DNA from: Candidatus Poribacteria bacterium | GTDB taxonomy: Bacteria; Abyssobacteria; SURF-5 | Assembly (NCBI GenBank): GCA_016215705.1 | Contig: JACRIR010000086.1 | Location: forward strand, 1 to 43,935 | Reading direction: 5' to 3' | Length of the DNA: 43,935 bases | Shown: one piece after another, positions 15,844 through 25,100 of the stretch | Position numbering within the stretch: the first letter of the stretch is position 1 | Layout of the letters: every line of letters starts with the position of its first letter | Position numbers and translations under genes: made by a program | Notes under the pieces: model-generated | The model's database searches: none | What the model was told of the DNA's origin: nothing | Seen by the model: only the letters and a program-made list of their open reading frames with translations

Positions 15844-17691
15844 ATGGAGCAACACGAGTTAGGTATTTTCTTCAATCTGAAAGAGATGTCGCGCCGGGAT
15901 TACGCTGCCGAGGCGTGGGAAACATTCATGACGAATTGCGACCCCGATCTGATGAGGAGCACACATCTTTTCCAGGGAGAAATCGAGGGGCTTCTGCCCG
16001 GTGTCGCCAGAATGTTTTGTATCGCGGTGAGGACCCCCGACCTCGTTACTGTCCAATACCTGAAGGACATCTTTGCAAAATGCGAGGACAAGCGGCTGGC
16101 GACGCCGTTGGACCGCGTGAGAGAATCGGACATTGTCGGCAAGTACAAGTTGCAGCCCAGGGGGAGGATCGATTCGAAAGGACGACTCAAGACAAAGAAC
16201 TGGAGCCGGACTGACCATGATCTGTGCAAGCTGGCCGGGTGGGCCTACGTTCCGCAAAGCCATCCCGAATATCTCCAGCCCGAACTTGTGGCCGAACTCG
16301 AAGAGATGGAACGGCCCCGGCCAAAACTGCGCAAGGCTGCCGCGCCTGAGCCGAAATCCGAAACCAAGATAGAGCCTGCTAAAAGTTTGGTCCGACTGCC
16401 GCAAAACGCGGCCAGATACGCTATTGCCGTGGCTGTCGGCGTGGCGCTTGTGCTTGCGTGGGCGAACTCCGACAAATTGGCGCAAATCTACGAGCATTCC
16501 AGAGACGCCCTAACCACACGATTGGTGATAGGGCACAAAGGATACAAAAAGCAACGGGAAGGCTTCGCCATTGCGGGCATAAGCCGGGTTCCACCCGACC
16601 TTGATCTGGGCGAACTCAACGACAAGCTCAAGACGAGAGCGTATCACGTTCTTCAGTGCGCCCAGGATTCGCCCGTTGACGCGTGGATGGATTGCTCCGT
16701 TTGGTATGCGACAAACGAGACGAGAGACCCTTTGCCCCGCACAATAACGCAGGCCTTCATAAAGATAAGCTTGAGAAGCATCGATGGAGGTCCTTTATGG
16801 ACGTGCCTGGCAAATGCAACTCGCAGTGCGCCGGGCGGAGAGGCGAAGAATCTCGCCCTCCAAAAGGAAGCCTTGCAGGCGGCGATTGAGAATATCGACT
16901 TGTCCTGCCTTGCGGACGGCAAATCGGTAAAGAGCTTCCAGGCAAACAATGATTTCACGGGGCTCAGGGACCATGTCAATTATTTGATAGCCGAGGAGAA
17001 TAGAGATGCACTGCGCGCACAAGCACTGGCGCCCAGGGTCATAGAGCTACCGCAGATCAACAAGACGAAAAAGAACACTGGCGCTGTTGCTCCCGCTGTG
17101 GTGGAGTCGGATGAAAACCCCCAACAAGCAATGAAACAGGCGCGCGAGATGTTGAAGAACCAATTGCTTGATTTTCTGGGGGACCAATGGATACTGACCG
17201 AGGAAGTGCATCTTCTGACAGGGAGGAAGTTCGATGCCGTAGTGTTGGCGGAGAAGCAAGGCGTTCTCTATCTTCGCGTGCTCGGTGGCGAGCTATCCAT
17301 GCCGAAGAGCAAAATTGAAAAGGTTGAGGCGCTCTCGCCCGAGCGGATTGCGAACAATGTGACCAATGCCTTACGACCGGCGAGGGAACAGTTGACCAGC
17401 GACTGGCAGCTTAGAGTATGCGATGAGACTGCAAATGAAGTTGGTGAAACGTGCGTTCGGATCGGTCCACATCTTCCCGGCGTGAGGCTTGCCGCTGTGA
17501 AAATGAATGAGGGAACCGGCGAGCTTGAGGCGACGGTCAAGACCGAAAAGGGCAATGTGACCGTGAGAAAAGGTGAGTGGCTCGAGGGTTTCCAAGTTGC
17601 CGCTATGGATGCCGAGACCGACAGTCTCCTTGTCAGAATGGGCGAAGGGGGAAAGACGTTCAGGATTTGGCCGGAACCAGCGGATCGCTAA
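15844..17691 (+). CDS. Single-pass membrane protein with C-terminal SHD1-like module, function unknown
   Basis: The start at 15844 is set by AGGAGGGGG (15831-15839) 4-7 nt upstream and by the promoter at 15737; an in-frame extension to 15628 is probably not translated. The 615-aa protein has a cytosolic N-terminal domain (1-165) of unknown fold, a Pro/Lys-rich linker, one membrane segment (about 189-209, YAIAVAVGVALVLAWA) and a periplasmic part. Near 446-500 is a short beta module (LLTGRKFDAVVLAEKQG and LSMPKSKIEKVEAL) like the SHD1-type module in the proteins at 29.6 and 31.7 kb. No catalytic motif is seen. It follows the thymidylate synthase gene but probably has its own transcript. Confidence 0.7.
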   Translation: MEQHELGIFFNLKEMSRRDYAAEAWETFMTNCDPDLMRSTHLFQGEIEGLLPGVARMFCIAVRTPDLVTVQYLKDIFAKCEDKRLATPLDRVRESDIVGKYKLQPRGRIDSKGRLKTKNWSRTDHDLCKLAGWAYVPQSHPEYLQPELVAELEEMERPRPKLRKAAAPEPKSETKIEPAKSLVRLPQNAARYAIAVAVGVALVLAWANSDKLAQIYEHSRDALTTRLVIGHKGYKKQREGFAIAGISRVPPDLDLGELNDKLKTRAYHVLQCAQDSPVDAWMDCSVWYATNETRDPLPRTITQAFIKISLRSIDGGPLWTCLANATRSAPGGEAKNLALQKEALQAAIENIDLSCLADGKSVKSFQANNDFTGLRDHVNYLIAEENRDALRAQALAPRVIELPQINKTKKNTGAVAPAVVESDENPQQAMKQAREMLKNQLLDFLGDQWILTEEVHLLTGRKFDAVVLAEKQGVLYLRVLGGELSMPKSKIEKVEALSPERIANNVTNALRPAREQLTSDWQLRVCDETANEVGETCVRIGPHLPGVRLAAVKMNEGTGELEATVKTEKGNVTVRKGEWLEGFQVAAMDAETDSLLVRMGEGGKTFRIWPEPADR

Positions 17692-17731
17692 ATCCCCCCA
17701 ACCCCCCCTTACGAAAGGGGGGAGGAGGGGC
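17692..17731. repeat. C-run/G-run inverted repeat abutting a stop codon
   Basis: Directly after the TAA of the preceding gene, a run of C (17702-17708), TTACGAAA and a run of G (17717-17722) form a strong hairpin. It may act as a terminator, but no U-tract follows. Confidence 0.6.
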
Positions 17732-17823
17732 TGTCCCGCCATTTGTGACGGTTTACTGTTTCTGCGTCAACATGCCAGTATCATGTCATGACAATATCTT
17801 TGGGTATTGACGCGCGGTTCCTC

Positions 17824-17851
17824 GTAGGGGCACGGCGCGCCGTGCCCCTAC
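17824..17851. repeat. Perfect 28-bp palindrome
   Basis: The arms GTAGGGGCACGGCG and CGCCGTGCCCCTAC are exact complements with no spacer. It belongs to the dispersed family with GTAGGGGC ends, and a relative of its core (GGGCACGGCGCGCC) occurs at 26814. It sits 30 nt beyond the stop of the acyl-CoA dehydrogenase gene, on its 3' side. Confidence 0.85.
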
Positions 17852-17881
17852 AAGTACCAACAGAATTAACTTGATCTGACA

Positions 17882-19120
17882 CTAGTACTTGTTCAGAATG
17901 GCCCTTGCGCCGGCGAGAGAGAGGACCTCGTTGCAGCCGTCCTCGATCAGAGACGCGCGCGCATCCCTGAAAATCTTCTCGATGGTGTACTCCTTGCTTA
18001 GTCCATAGCCGCCGAAGAGTTGAACGGCGTCGTTCGCAACCTCGAAGGCAGTTTGCGTGCACTGAACCTTTGAGGCTATCGAGAGCTCGACTGCCGGCGG
18101 CAGCGTGTTATGATTGTATATCATCGCGGTTCTTGAGAGGGCTCGCGCCGCCTCGACTTTCCTGAACATCTCAAAAAGTTTTTGCTGTATCCACTGATGC
18201 TCACTCAGCGGCTTGCCACCCTGGATGCGGACCTTGCAGTAGTCGAGTGCTTCTTCGAAGGCTGCGCGCGCCACTCCTGTGAATATGGCGCCCATGGCCG
18301 CGTTTGCGCCTGCGAGAGTCATGTGCATTGCCATCGGATACATATCGGGTTGCACAAGCATATGGCTCTGAGGAATGCGAACGCCATCGAGAACGAATTC
18401 GCCCTGGTTGAGCGCTCGTTGGCCGAGCTTGTTGAGCGAGCGTCCCTTGGACACTCCCGGAAGATTGAGAGGCACAATCGCAACGCCTCCGCCGTTCATT
18501 CCTCTGGAAGGCTCAATCGTGAGGAATGTGAGCGCGTGAGTCGCTATGATACCGTTCGAGACCCATGACGATTTCTGGCCGTTGATAACCCATTCGTCGC
18601 CATCGAGCTTTGCGGTAGTCTGGAACGAGATGTTCGCGTCGGCGAACTCGTTTGTGCCGACTATGAGCGAGTCCGAGCCATGCTCGGGCTCGGTGATCGC
18701 CCAGCATCCGACGTATTTTGCATCCTTGTCCTCGACAAAAGGCTTCACGACGTTCTGGATGAGTTCGTCGTTCATGCTGTTGGCCGCAACCGAGAATGGG
18801 AACGACGCCACGCCGATGGCTATAGCGAAGTCGGCGCTTGCCCATCCCATTTCTTCGAGGAATATGTGAGCTTCAAGCGGTCCGAATCCGAGGCCGCCGT
18901 GCTCTTCCGCAATGGTAGCGGCATGGTATCCAAGCTCATAGGCTTTCTTCATCGTTTTCCACAAGAGGGACCCCTTCTTGATGATGTCTTCAGGGTCAGC
19001 AATCTTGTCCAACTGCACACTGGCGGGTCTCAGCACCTCCTTACAGAACTCGTGGATGCTTTCCTTAAGAGCCAATTGCTCATCTGTCATGTTAAGGTTT
19101 GTCTCGGTGTATCGGCCCAT
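17882..19120 (-). CDS. Acyl-CoA dehydrogenase
   Basis: A 412-aa flavoprotein of the ACAD family, which oxidises acyl-CoA to enoyl-CoA and passes electrons to ETF. It shows the helical N-domain, the FAD/substrate segment GCWAITEPEHGSD, the middle beta domain (DEWVINGQKSSWVSN), LNKLGQRALNQGEFVLDGV, and the C-terminal QLFGGYGLSKEYTIEKIFRDAR. At the usual catalytic-base site (YEGTxxI in many members) it reads EDGCNEVL, so Asp394 replaces Glu. The start at 19120 is preferred to 19141 because AAAGGAG precedes it. Chain-length specificity is unclear and no ETF or thiolase gene is nearby. Cytosolic and monocistronic. Confidence 0.92.
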   Translation of the reverse strand: MGRYTETNLNMTDEQLALKESIHEFCKEVLRPASVQLDKIADPEDIIKKGSLLWKTMKKAYELGYHAATIAEEHGGLGFGPLEAHIFLEEMGWASADFAIAIGVASFPFSVAANSMNDELIQNVVKPFVEDKDAKYVGCWAITEPEHGSDSLIVGTNEFADANISFQTTAKLDGDEWVINGQKSSWVSNGIIATHALTFLTIEPSRGMNGGGVAIVPLNLPGVSKGRSLNKLGQRALNQGEFVLDGVRIPQSHMLVQPDMYPMAMHMTLAGANAAMGAIFTGVARAAFEEALDYCKVRIQGGKPLSEHQWIQQKLFEMFRKVEAARALSRTAMIYNHNTLPPAVELSIASKVQCTQTAFEVANDAVQLFGGYGLSKEYTIEKIFRDARASLIEDGCNEVLSLAGARAILNKY

Positions 19121-19299
19121 TGGTGACTCCTTTCTGCACAAAGGTCTGAGGCTTGCGGGTGAACAGGATTGAGAGGTTTCATGCGCCCGCTACAAGCGCA
19201 CGCAAAGGGGAGATCGTCGTGTAGGGAATTATAGTTTGGGCCAGATCGAAAAGTCAAGACATTCGGACATACTTTCAGACTTTCAGAGTCGAGACCTTG

Positions 19300-19328
19300 T
19301 TGAAGTATTCAACTCCCTGTGCTATAAT
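19300..19328 (+). promoter_or_regulatory. Sigma-70 promoter of the LptD/nucleotide-sugar cluster
   Basis: TTGAAG (19300-19305), 17-bp spacer, TATAAT (19323-19328). It lies within the 5' extension of the lptD reading frame, which shows that the extension upstream of about 19335 is not translated. Confidence 0.7.
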
Positions 19329-19406
19329 CTGGCGAACATCACGGAGCCTGTTTCGCGTCATAATCCATGTGACTCCTTGGCAAGCAGACCTGGCGAACCT
19401 ATCAGA

Positions 19407-21608
19407 GTGGACAAACAGCGAGACAAACGAGGGAAGCGGCAGAATCGGGCCGGATGTTGTCATACGAGACCGGCTGCGAGGCGGATCAAGCTTAGGAGCG
19501 TGCGGGGAACGGCTATACTACTGATTTCGGCAGCGTTCGTTTTCCTGGCTTATCCGGCGCCCGGCGCCTCCGGCGGACTTTCCGACCTTCGCGAACTCGA
19601 CGTTGTGAGCAGGACCGAGCCGATCTATTTCTCCGGGGATACCTTCAGCTACAACTCAAAAACAGGAATTGTCACTGGCCGCGGCCACATCGAAATCATT
19701 CAGAACGAAAGCAAATTGAGCGGCGACACGGTTGTCATGAATCTTCCGGAAAGGCGCGCAGAAATAGAGGGCAACGTGGCGGCGGCGCGCGACCGCGAGG
19801 TCGTCGAGGGCTCAAAGGGGGTTTTCGATTTTGAGAAACAGGAGGGAATATTCTACGGCGCGCGCGGGCGGTCCGAACCGTGGTATGTCACCGCGAACCA
19901 GATTCAGCGCCAAATGACAGGGGAATATTATGTCGACGACGGCGCTTTGACCACGTGCGATCTTCCGCATCCTCACTACCATCTTCAGGCCGGCTCGGTT
20001 GACGTTGACCCCGGCAGGAGAGTTGTTGCGCGTGACCTTGCACTTTTTGCAGGTTCGGTTCCCATCTTCTATTTGCCCTACTACTCCCAGGGGCTTGCGC
20101 CCGGGCGTCCGCCTATCGAATTCGAAGCCGGCAATCAGAGTGACATCGGAGCCTATGCGCGATTGGGTTACAACCTTGAGTTAATGAAGGAAATCTCAGT
20201 CACGCCCCACGTGGGGGCTTTCACCAAGAGCGGCATAGGGGCCGGACTCGACGGCCGCGTCCGTTTGTTCGACGGCGACGGAATCGGGAGATTCGACTCC
20301 TTTTATATTTCCGACACGAATGAAGGGAACACGGACGAGCAGGGTGTTGACAAAGACCGCGGGAAAGCCGACGTCTATTATCGCCAGCAGATAACCGAGG
20401 ACTGGACAGGTCTCCTGCAAGTGGAATATCTGAGTGATCGCAATTATCTGAAGACCTTCGAGTTTGACGAGTTCTCCGAGCGCGAACAACCCGAAACGTT
20501 CCTAAATATTGATAGAACGGGGGAGCATAGTGTTATATCCTTAATGATGCGCGAGAGACTGGTGGACTTCATTCAAGACGTCGAGCGGAGGCCCGAGCTC
20601 AGGCTCGAGTTGCTAGAGCAGGAGATGCGAAACACGGGGCTGTTTTTCAGTGCGACGAACGATGTGGCCTATTTGAATCATGAGCCGGGCGGTCCTGAAT
20701 CGGCCCGCAACTTTACGGATGCCCGCGCATCGTATCCGGTGCGGCTGTGGAAGATGCTCTCGCTTGTTCCGTTCGCCGAAGGCAATGTGACATACTATTC
20801 GGATACGCCAACCGACGATAACGAATTCCGGTTGTCATGGGACACCGGCCTCATTGGGCAGACTCACTTTCAGAAGGTGTATGGTTCTCCCGTGAGCCGG
20901 TTCACCTCATTGAGGCATCTCGTCGTTCCCACGGTGGCATATCGGTTCAGGCCCAGGCCCGATGAAGAGCCGGAGGAATTGCCGCAGTTTGACTCTATAG
21001 ACCTTATTGACCGGGAGAACCTGCTCGAGGTCGAGGTCAGGAACTATTTGCACGGCAAACGCGAGAACGGCCATATATCCGAGTTGGGGCAATATATTCT
21101 GACCGCTGACATGGAGTTCGATGACGGCGAAGACAAACTGGCCGTTCTCGAGAACGAACTATTGATAAGGCCGGTAACCAACGGAGAACTTGCGCTCAAA
21201 TCCCTGAATGACTTCAGAGATGAACGGCGCACCGATCTCCTCAGCGCCGTTCTCAGGTACACCGTGCCCGACTCGTTCATGGCATCGATAGGAGTGATTC
21301 ATGAGGATACGACGCTTCGACCTTTCGACACTCAGGCGGTATATTCACTGAGCAAGGCGTTCGGGCCGCTGTGGCGCGTGGGTTTCGAGCAACGATATGA
21401 CTTTGCAGTTAATGATTTTTCCTATCAGGAATTCTGGGTATGGCGCGACTTGCATTGTTGGGAGGCGCTCGTCACTTTGAGAGACAGAGAGGAAGCCACC
21501 ACCGTGATGATATTGCTTAACATCAAGGCATTTCCTATGAAAAAGATTGTGAGCAGAACGGCGATTTATCCGCTAGGGGAGAATGCACCATGGCCAACGC
21601 GCTGGTAA
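19407..21608 (+). CDS. lptD: LptD-like LPS-assembly outer membrane protein
   Basis: The protein starts with a basic region and a signal sequence (GTAILLISAAFVFLAYPAPG), then an OstA/LptA-like beta-jellyroll domain (YFSGDTFSYNSKTGIVTGRG, SKLSGDTVVMNLPERRAEIE, through GVFDFEKQEGIFYGARGR). After VPIFYLPYYSQGLAPGRPPI comes a long region of alternating strands that would form the outer-membrane barrel. It would receive LPS from the periplasmic bridge and insert it in the outer leaflet. The open frame reaches back to 19236, but a promoter at 19300-19328 excludes that; GTG at 19407 is the best start left, without a clear Shine-Dalgarno. The 3' end overlaps the next gene by 19 nt. The barrel lacks the usual paired cysteines I would look for in LptD. 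Confidence 0.8.
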   Translation: MDKQRDKRGKRQNRAGCCHTRPAARRIKLRSVRGTAILLISAAFVFLAYPAPGASGGLSDLRELDVVSRTEPIYFSGDTFSYNSKTGIVTGRGHIEIIQNESKLSGDTVVMNLPERRAEIEGNVAAARDREVVEGSKGVFDFEKQEGIFYGARGRSEPWYVTANQIQRQMTGEYYVDDGALTTCDLPHPHYHLQAGSVDVDPGRRVVARDLALFAGSVPIFYLPYYSQGLAPGRPPIEFEAGNQSDIGAYARLGYNLELMKEISVTPHVGAFTKSGIGAGLDGRVRLFDGDGIGRFDSFYISDTNEGNTDEQGVDKDRGKADVYYRQQITEDWTGLLQVEYLSDRNYLKTFEFDEFSEREQPETFLNIDRTGEHSVISLMMRERLVDFIQDVERRPELRLELLEQEMRNTGLFFSATNDVAYLNHEPGGPESARNFTDARASYPVRLWKMLSLVPFAEGNVTYYSDTPTDDNEFRLSWDTGLIGQTHFQKVYGSPVSRFTSLRHLVVPTVAYRFRPRPDEEPEELPQFDSIDLIDRENLLEVEVRNYLHGKRENGHISELGQYILTADMEFDDGEDKLAVLENELLIRPVTNGELALKSLNDFRDERRTDLLSAVLRYTVPDSFMASIGVIHEDTTLRPFDTQAVYSLSKAFGPLWRVGFEQRYDFAVNDFSYQEFWVWRDLHCWEALVTLRDREEATTVMILLNIKAFPMKKIVSRTAIYPLGENAPWPTRW

Positions 21609-22552
21609 CCGGGGGCGCCGGCTTCATAGGCTCGCATCTGAGCGAGGCGCTGCTCAAGCGGGGATACCGCGTGGCCGTGCTTGACGACCTCTCGACCGGC
21701 AGCCGCGAGAACATCGACCACCTGCAACGCGATCCTTCCTTTGAATTTTATCTGGGCACTGTCATGGATTACGAGGCGGTGGACAAGCTCGTTTCGCGCA
21801 GCGACATTGTTTTCCACATGGCGGCCGCCGTCGGCGTCAAGTACATCATTGACAATCCGCTTGCTTCTCTCCGTATCAACACGAAAGGCACGGAGAACGT
21901 GCTCGAGGCCGCAAATCGCTACAAGCGGAAAGTGGCGCTTGCGTCCACGTCCGAAATTTACGGGAAAAACGAGAAGGAGCGACTGAGCGAAGACGACGAC
22001 AGGATTCTCGGATCGACCACTATCTCGCGCTGGGGCTATGCCTGCACGAAGGCGTTCGACGAATTCCTCGCGCTGGCTTATTGGCGCGAGAAGAAACTGC
22101 CCGTCGTGGTTCTGCGATTCTTCAATACTTGCGGGCCGAGGCAATCCGGTGAATACGGCATGGTAGTCCCGCGTTTTGTGAAGGCGGCCCTCATGGGGCA
22201 TCCATTGCGTGTATTCGGCGACGGCAAGCAAATACGCTGTTTCTCCTTCGTCGATGACATAGTCGAAGGCACGATCTCTCTCTCTGAGCATGCGGCTGCG
22301 GTTGGGGAAATCTTCAACCTCGGTTCGATGGAACCGGTCACAATCGAGCAATTGGCCCAGAAAATAATCGCGATGACCAACAGTCCATCGGACATTAACT
22401 ACATCCCTTATGAGCAGGCGTATGAAAAGGGGTTCGAGGATTTGCATCGGCGTGTTCCCGACATCGGCAAGGCGAAGCGTTTTGTCGGCTTCGAGCCAAA
22501 GACGAGTCTGGACGAACTGTTGCGAAAAGTGATTGAATACTTCGAGAGCTGA
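21590..22552 (+). CDS. NAD-dependent nucleotide-sugar epimerase/dehydratase
   Basis: A 320-aa extended SDR. It has the NAD motif TGGAGFIGSHL (7-17), an acidic end of the second strand (LDDLSTGS), the active-site Ser in LASTSEIYG and the catalytic YACTK. RFFNTCGPRQSGEYGMVVPR and VFGDGKQIRCFSFVDD are the sugar-nucleotide-binding segments of GalE/UDP-sugar decarboxylase relatives. The exact sugar is unclear; UDP-glucose/GlcNAc epimerase is a reasonable guess. GGGGAGA precedes the ATG. It overlaps lptD by 19 nt, so it is translationally coupled and probably supplies sugars to the envelope polysaccharide made by this cluster. Confidence 0.9.
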   Translation: MANALVTGGAGFIGSHLSEALLKRGYRVAVLDDLSTGSRENIDHLQRDPSFEFYLGTVMDYEAVDKLVSRSDIVFHMAAAVGVKYIIDNPLASLRINTKGTENVLEAANRYKRKVALASTSEIYGKNEKERLSEDDDRILGSTTISRWGYACTKAFDEFLALAYWREKKLPVVVLRFFNTCGPRQSGEYGMVVPRFVKAALMGHPLRVFGDGKQIRCFSFVDDIVEGTISLSEHAAAVGEIFNLGSMEPVTIEQLAQKIIAMTNSPSDINYIPYEQAYEKGFEDLHRRVPDIGKAKRFVGFEPKTSLDELLRKVIEYFES

Positions 22553-22591
22553 CGTCGGCCGTCTTAGGGTCGGCCGAGGTCGAATGCGTAA

Positions 22592-23569
22592 ATGAAGATA
22601 TTGATAACCGGAGTCGCCGGCTTTGCCGGCTCTCATCTCGCCGAGCTCTTGCTGAATGACGGAGAAGAAATCGCCGGCACTGTCTTGCCGGACGAATCGC
22701 TCCGCAATATTCAGACGTTCACGTCTCGCGTGAGACAGTTTCGCTGCGATCTTCGTGATGCGGACGCTGTGAGCGCGATGATGGCTCAGGTGAAGCCGGA
22801 CGAGGTATATCATCTGGCGGCGCTTGCGTTTATTCCCGACTCGGTTGTTGATCCGCGTCTGACGTTCGACACGAATCTCTACGGGACTCTGAACCTGTTC
22901 GAGGCCGTCAAGAAACTCGGGCTCAGGCCGCGCATTCTGTTCGTTGGTTCGGCCGACGAATACGGGCTTGTCGGAAAGGGTGAGTTGCCGATTACTGAAG
23001 AAAACCCTTTGCGGCCGGCCAATCCTTACTCGGTCAGCAAGGTAAGCGCCAGCATGCTGGCGTATCAGTACGGGCTATCCCGCCGCATTCACGTGGTCCG
23101 TGTGCGCCCGTTCAATCACACGGGTCCACGACAATCGCCGCGATTCGTATGCTCCGATTTTGCGCGTCAGATAGTGGCAGTCGAGCGGAGGAGACGCCCG
23201 CCCGAGATAAGCGTCGGCAATCTCACGCCCAAGCGTGATTTCTCCGACGTGAGGGACGTCGTGCGCGCTTACCGTGACGTTCTCAGACGCGGGCAGTCGT
23301 GCGAGGTCTACAACATCTGCTCGGGTAAGTCGGCTGCGGTAGGCGAGATATTGGATATGCTCGTGTCGCTCTCCGGCACGAAACTGAGAATCGTGGAGCG
23401 CTCGGACCGCACGCGCAAGAGCGACGTGGATGAAATCCGGGGTGACTTCACAAGGATCGAGCGTGCGACCGGCTGGAGGCCGGAGATACCGCTCGAGGAC
23501 ACGCTCAAGGATTTGATCGAATACTGGCGAGAAAACAACGAGGAGGCTATCAGTTGCCAAGAGTGCTGA
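22592..23569 (+). CDS. GDP-mannose 4,6-dehydratase/GDP-6-deoxy-mannose reductase-like SDR
   Basis: A 325-aa extended SDR with [11 protein letters not shown] at the N-terminus, VGSADEYG around the active-site Ser and the catalytic [25 protein letters not shown] and [20 protein letters not shown] are the signature segments of GDP-6-deoxy-D-lyxo-4-hexulose reductase (RMD) and its dehydratase relatives. RMD makes GDP-rhamnose from GDP-4-keto-6-deoxymannose; a GMD-type first step would have to come from elsewhere. The start has a poor ribosome binding site. It follows the previous gene by 39 nt and overlaps the next by 16 nt. Confidence 0.85.
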   Translation: MKILITGVAGFAGSHLAELLLNDGEEIAGTVLPDESLRNIQTFTSRVRQFRCDLRDADAVSAMMAQVKPDEVYHLAALAFIPDSVVDPRLTFDTNLYGTLNLFEAVKKLGLRPRILFVGSADEYGLVGKGELPITEENPLRPANPYSVSKVSASMLAYQYGLSRRIHVVRVRPFNHTGPRQSPRFVCSDFARQIVAVERRRRPPEISVGNLTPKRDFSDVRDVVRAYRDVLRRGQSCEVYNICSGKSAAVGEILDMLVSLSGTKLRIVERSDRTRKSDVDEIRGDFTRIERATGWRPEIPLEDTLKDLIEYWRENNEEAISCQEC

Positions 23570-24489
23570 TAACCGGGGGAGCGGGTTTCTTGGGATCTCA
23601 CCTGTGCGACCATTTCATCGACCGGGGATACGATGTCATCTGCATCGACAACCTCATCACCGGAAACTGCGACAACATTGCGCATCTTTTCGGCAATTCG
23701 CGCTTCAGGTTCATCCATCATGATGTCACCGAATATCTTTACGTCGCAGGACCGCTCGACCACATCCTCCATTTTGCGTCTCCCGCCAGCCCGATAGACT
23801 ATCTCGAACTTCCGATCCAGACCCTCAAGGTCGGCGCCCTCGGCACGCATAAGGTGCTCGGCCTTGCGAAAGACAAAGGGGCGCGGTTCCTGCTCGCTTC
23901 CACCTCGGAAGTCTACGGCGACCCTCTGATACATCCGCAGCCGGAATCGTATTGGGGCAATGTCAACCCGATCGGTCCGCGTGGTGTCTACGATGAAGCG
24001 AAGCGTTTTGCTGAAGCCCTGGTGATGGCTTACCACCGGGTACACAAGATGGATACGCGAATAGTCCGCATATTCAACACGTACGGTCCGCGCATGCGGC
24101 CCAACGATGGACGCGTCGTCTCGAACTTTATTACTCAGGCTCTCGAGGGCAAACCGCTCACGGTCTATGGAGACGGTTCGCAGACGCGCAGCTTCTGCTA
24201 CGCGGACGATCTCGTGGATGGAATCACCGGCCTGCTGTTCTCGAACGAATCGGAGCCGGTGAATATCGGGAATCCGAATGAGATGACGGTTCTGGAACTG
24301 GCCAGGCTCGTGAAGGAGTTCGTCAAGAGCAAGAGCGAGATCGTCATGAAGCCTCTTCCGGAAGATGATCCAAAGGTGAGACAACCTGACATATCGCGCG
24401 CGCGCCGAATCCTCGGCTGGGAACCGAGGGTGAATCTCCGCGAGGGTCTCGCGAAAACAGTCGAGTATTTCAGAACCAAAGTCCACTGA
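23554..24489 (+). CDS. uxs: UDP-glucuronate decarboxylase (UDP-xylose synthase)
   Basis: A 311-aa SDR of the UXS type, which converts UDP-glucuronate to UDP-xylose. Hallmarks are [69 protein letters not shown] with the YxxxK catalytic pair, [20 protein letters not shown] and [19 protein letters not shown]. It uses a TTG start with GAGGAGG 8 nt upstream, inside the end of the preceding gene. The TTG start together with the overlap suggests a low, coupled translation rate. No UDP-glucose dehydrogenase gene is present in the window to make its substrate. Confidence 0.92.
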   Translation: MPRVLITGGAGFLGSHLCDHFIDRGYDVICIDNLITGNCDNIAHLFGNSRFRFIHHDVTEYLYVAGPLDHILHFASPASPIDYLELPIQTLKVGALGTHKVLGLAKDKGARFLLASTSEVYGDPLIHPQPESYWGNVNPIGPRGVYDEAKRFAEALVMAYHRVHKMDTRIVRIFNTYGPRMRPNDGRVVSNFITQALEGKPLTVYGDGSQTRSFCYADDLVDGITGLLFSNESEPVNIGNPNEMTVLELARLVKEFVKSKSEIVMKPLPEDDPKVRQPDISRARRILGWEPRVNLREGLAKTVEYFRTKVH

Positions 24490-24572
24490 CCGGATTTTTC
24501 CGATGAAGAATGCGGCGTGACCCTGTTCAGTCAAGCGCAAATTCGGACGCACACCGTGATGGGGGAGAATTC

Positions 24573-24977
24573 ATGGCACTGGAAAAGACGGGGGAGAGGC
24601 GAAAATATATTCGATATGCTTGTAAGACAGAACTCAAGGCAGTAGTCGATTTCAATCCGGACGTCGCCCGCCGGGCTCTTGGCAAATTGCCGCCGTTCAT
24701 GTTCCGCAAGGGAGAGCACGGCGTCATCCGCGACGTCAGTGAGAGAGGAATCGCAATCGAGGCAGACCATCTTCTCCCTGAAGGGCTGACAATCAAGATG
24801 GCCATTGACAACCCGATCACGCCGCCCATTGAGACCGGCGCCAAAATCGTGTGGTCCAAGGAACTCTCCGAGGACAACCGCAAGTATGCAATGGGAATGT
24901 CGTACTGGCACATGAAAGAGAAGCAGCGGCGGAACCTGGAGAAGCTCATAGCATTCCTGCAATCGATTCCCGATTGA
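24573..24977 (+). CDS. PilZ-domain protein (cyclic-di-GMP receptor type)
   Basis: A 134-aa cytosolic protein with the two c-di-GMP contacts of PilZ: an arginine pair in RRKYIRY (Arg10, Arg14) and DVSERG (Asp54, Ser56, Gly59). A short helix at the C-terminus (KEKQRRNLEKLIAFLQ) is common in this family. GGGGGAG lies 6 nt before the ATG at 24573, so the longer frame from 24510 is not used. It sits between the sugar-nucleotide genes and the membrane glycosyltransferase, which fits control of polysaccharide synthesis or export by c-di-GMP (inference). Confidence 0.88.
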   Translation: MALEKTGERRKYIRYACKTELKAVVDFNPDVARRALGKLPPFMFRKGEHGVIRDVSERGIAIEADHLLPEGLTIKMAIDNPITPPIETGAKIVWSKELSEDNRKYAMGMSYWHMKEKQRRNLEKLIAFLQSIPD

Positions 24978-24996
24978 CTATCCTGTGTCAACGCAG

Positions 24997-25070
24997 AAAA
25001 TCGGGGACACGATGCCGCATCGTGTCCCCGATTTTCCGCGTCAATATCCCGCATCGTGTCCCCGATTTTC
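24997..25070. repeat. Tandem hairpins of the GGGGACACGATG family
   Basis: A complete palindrome (arms AAAATCGGGGACACGATG and CATCGTGTCCCCGATTTT, 24997-25035) is followed by a half copy, GCATCGTGTCCCCGATTTTC (25051-25070). It starts 19 nt after the PilZ stop and ends 30 nt before the glycosyltransferase start, so it may reduce read-through between the two. Confidence 0.8.
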
Positions 25071-25100
25071 TTTTGAATGCCAAGTGGGAGGGGTTCATTC

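Noticed and set aside
22592-23569. Antisense ORFs of 160-415 codons across the SDR cluster
   Set aside because: Several long minus-strand frames mirror the SDR genes in GC-rich codons (third-position bias); they are shadows with no start signals.
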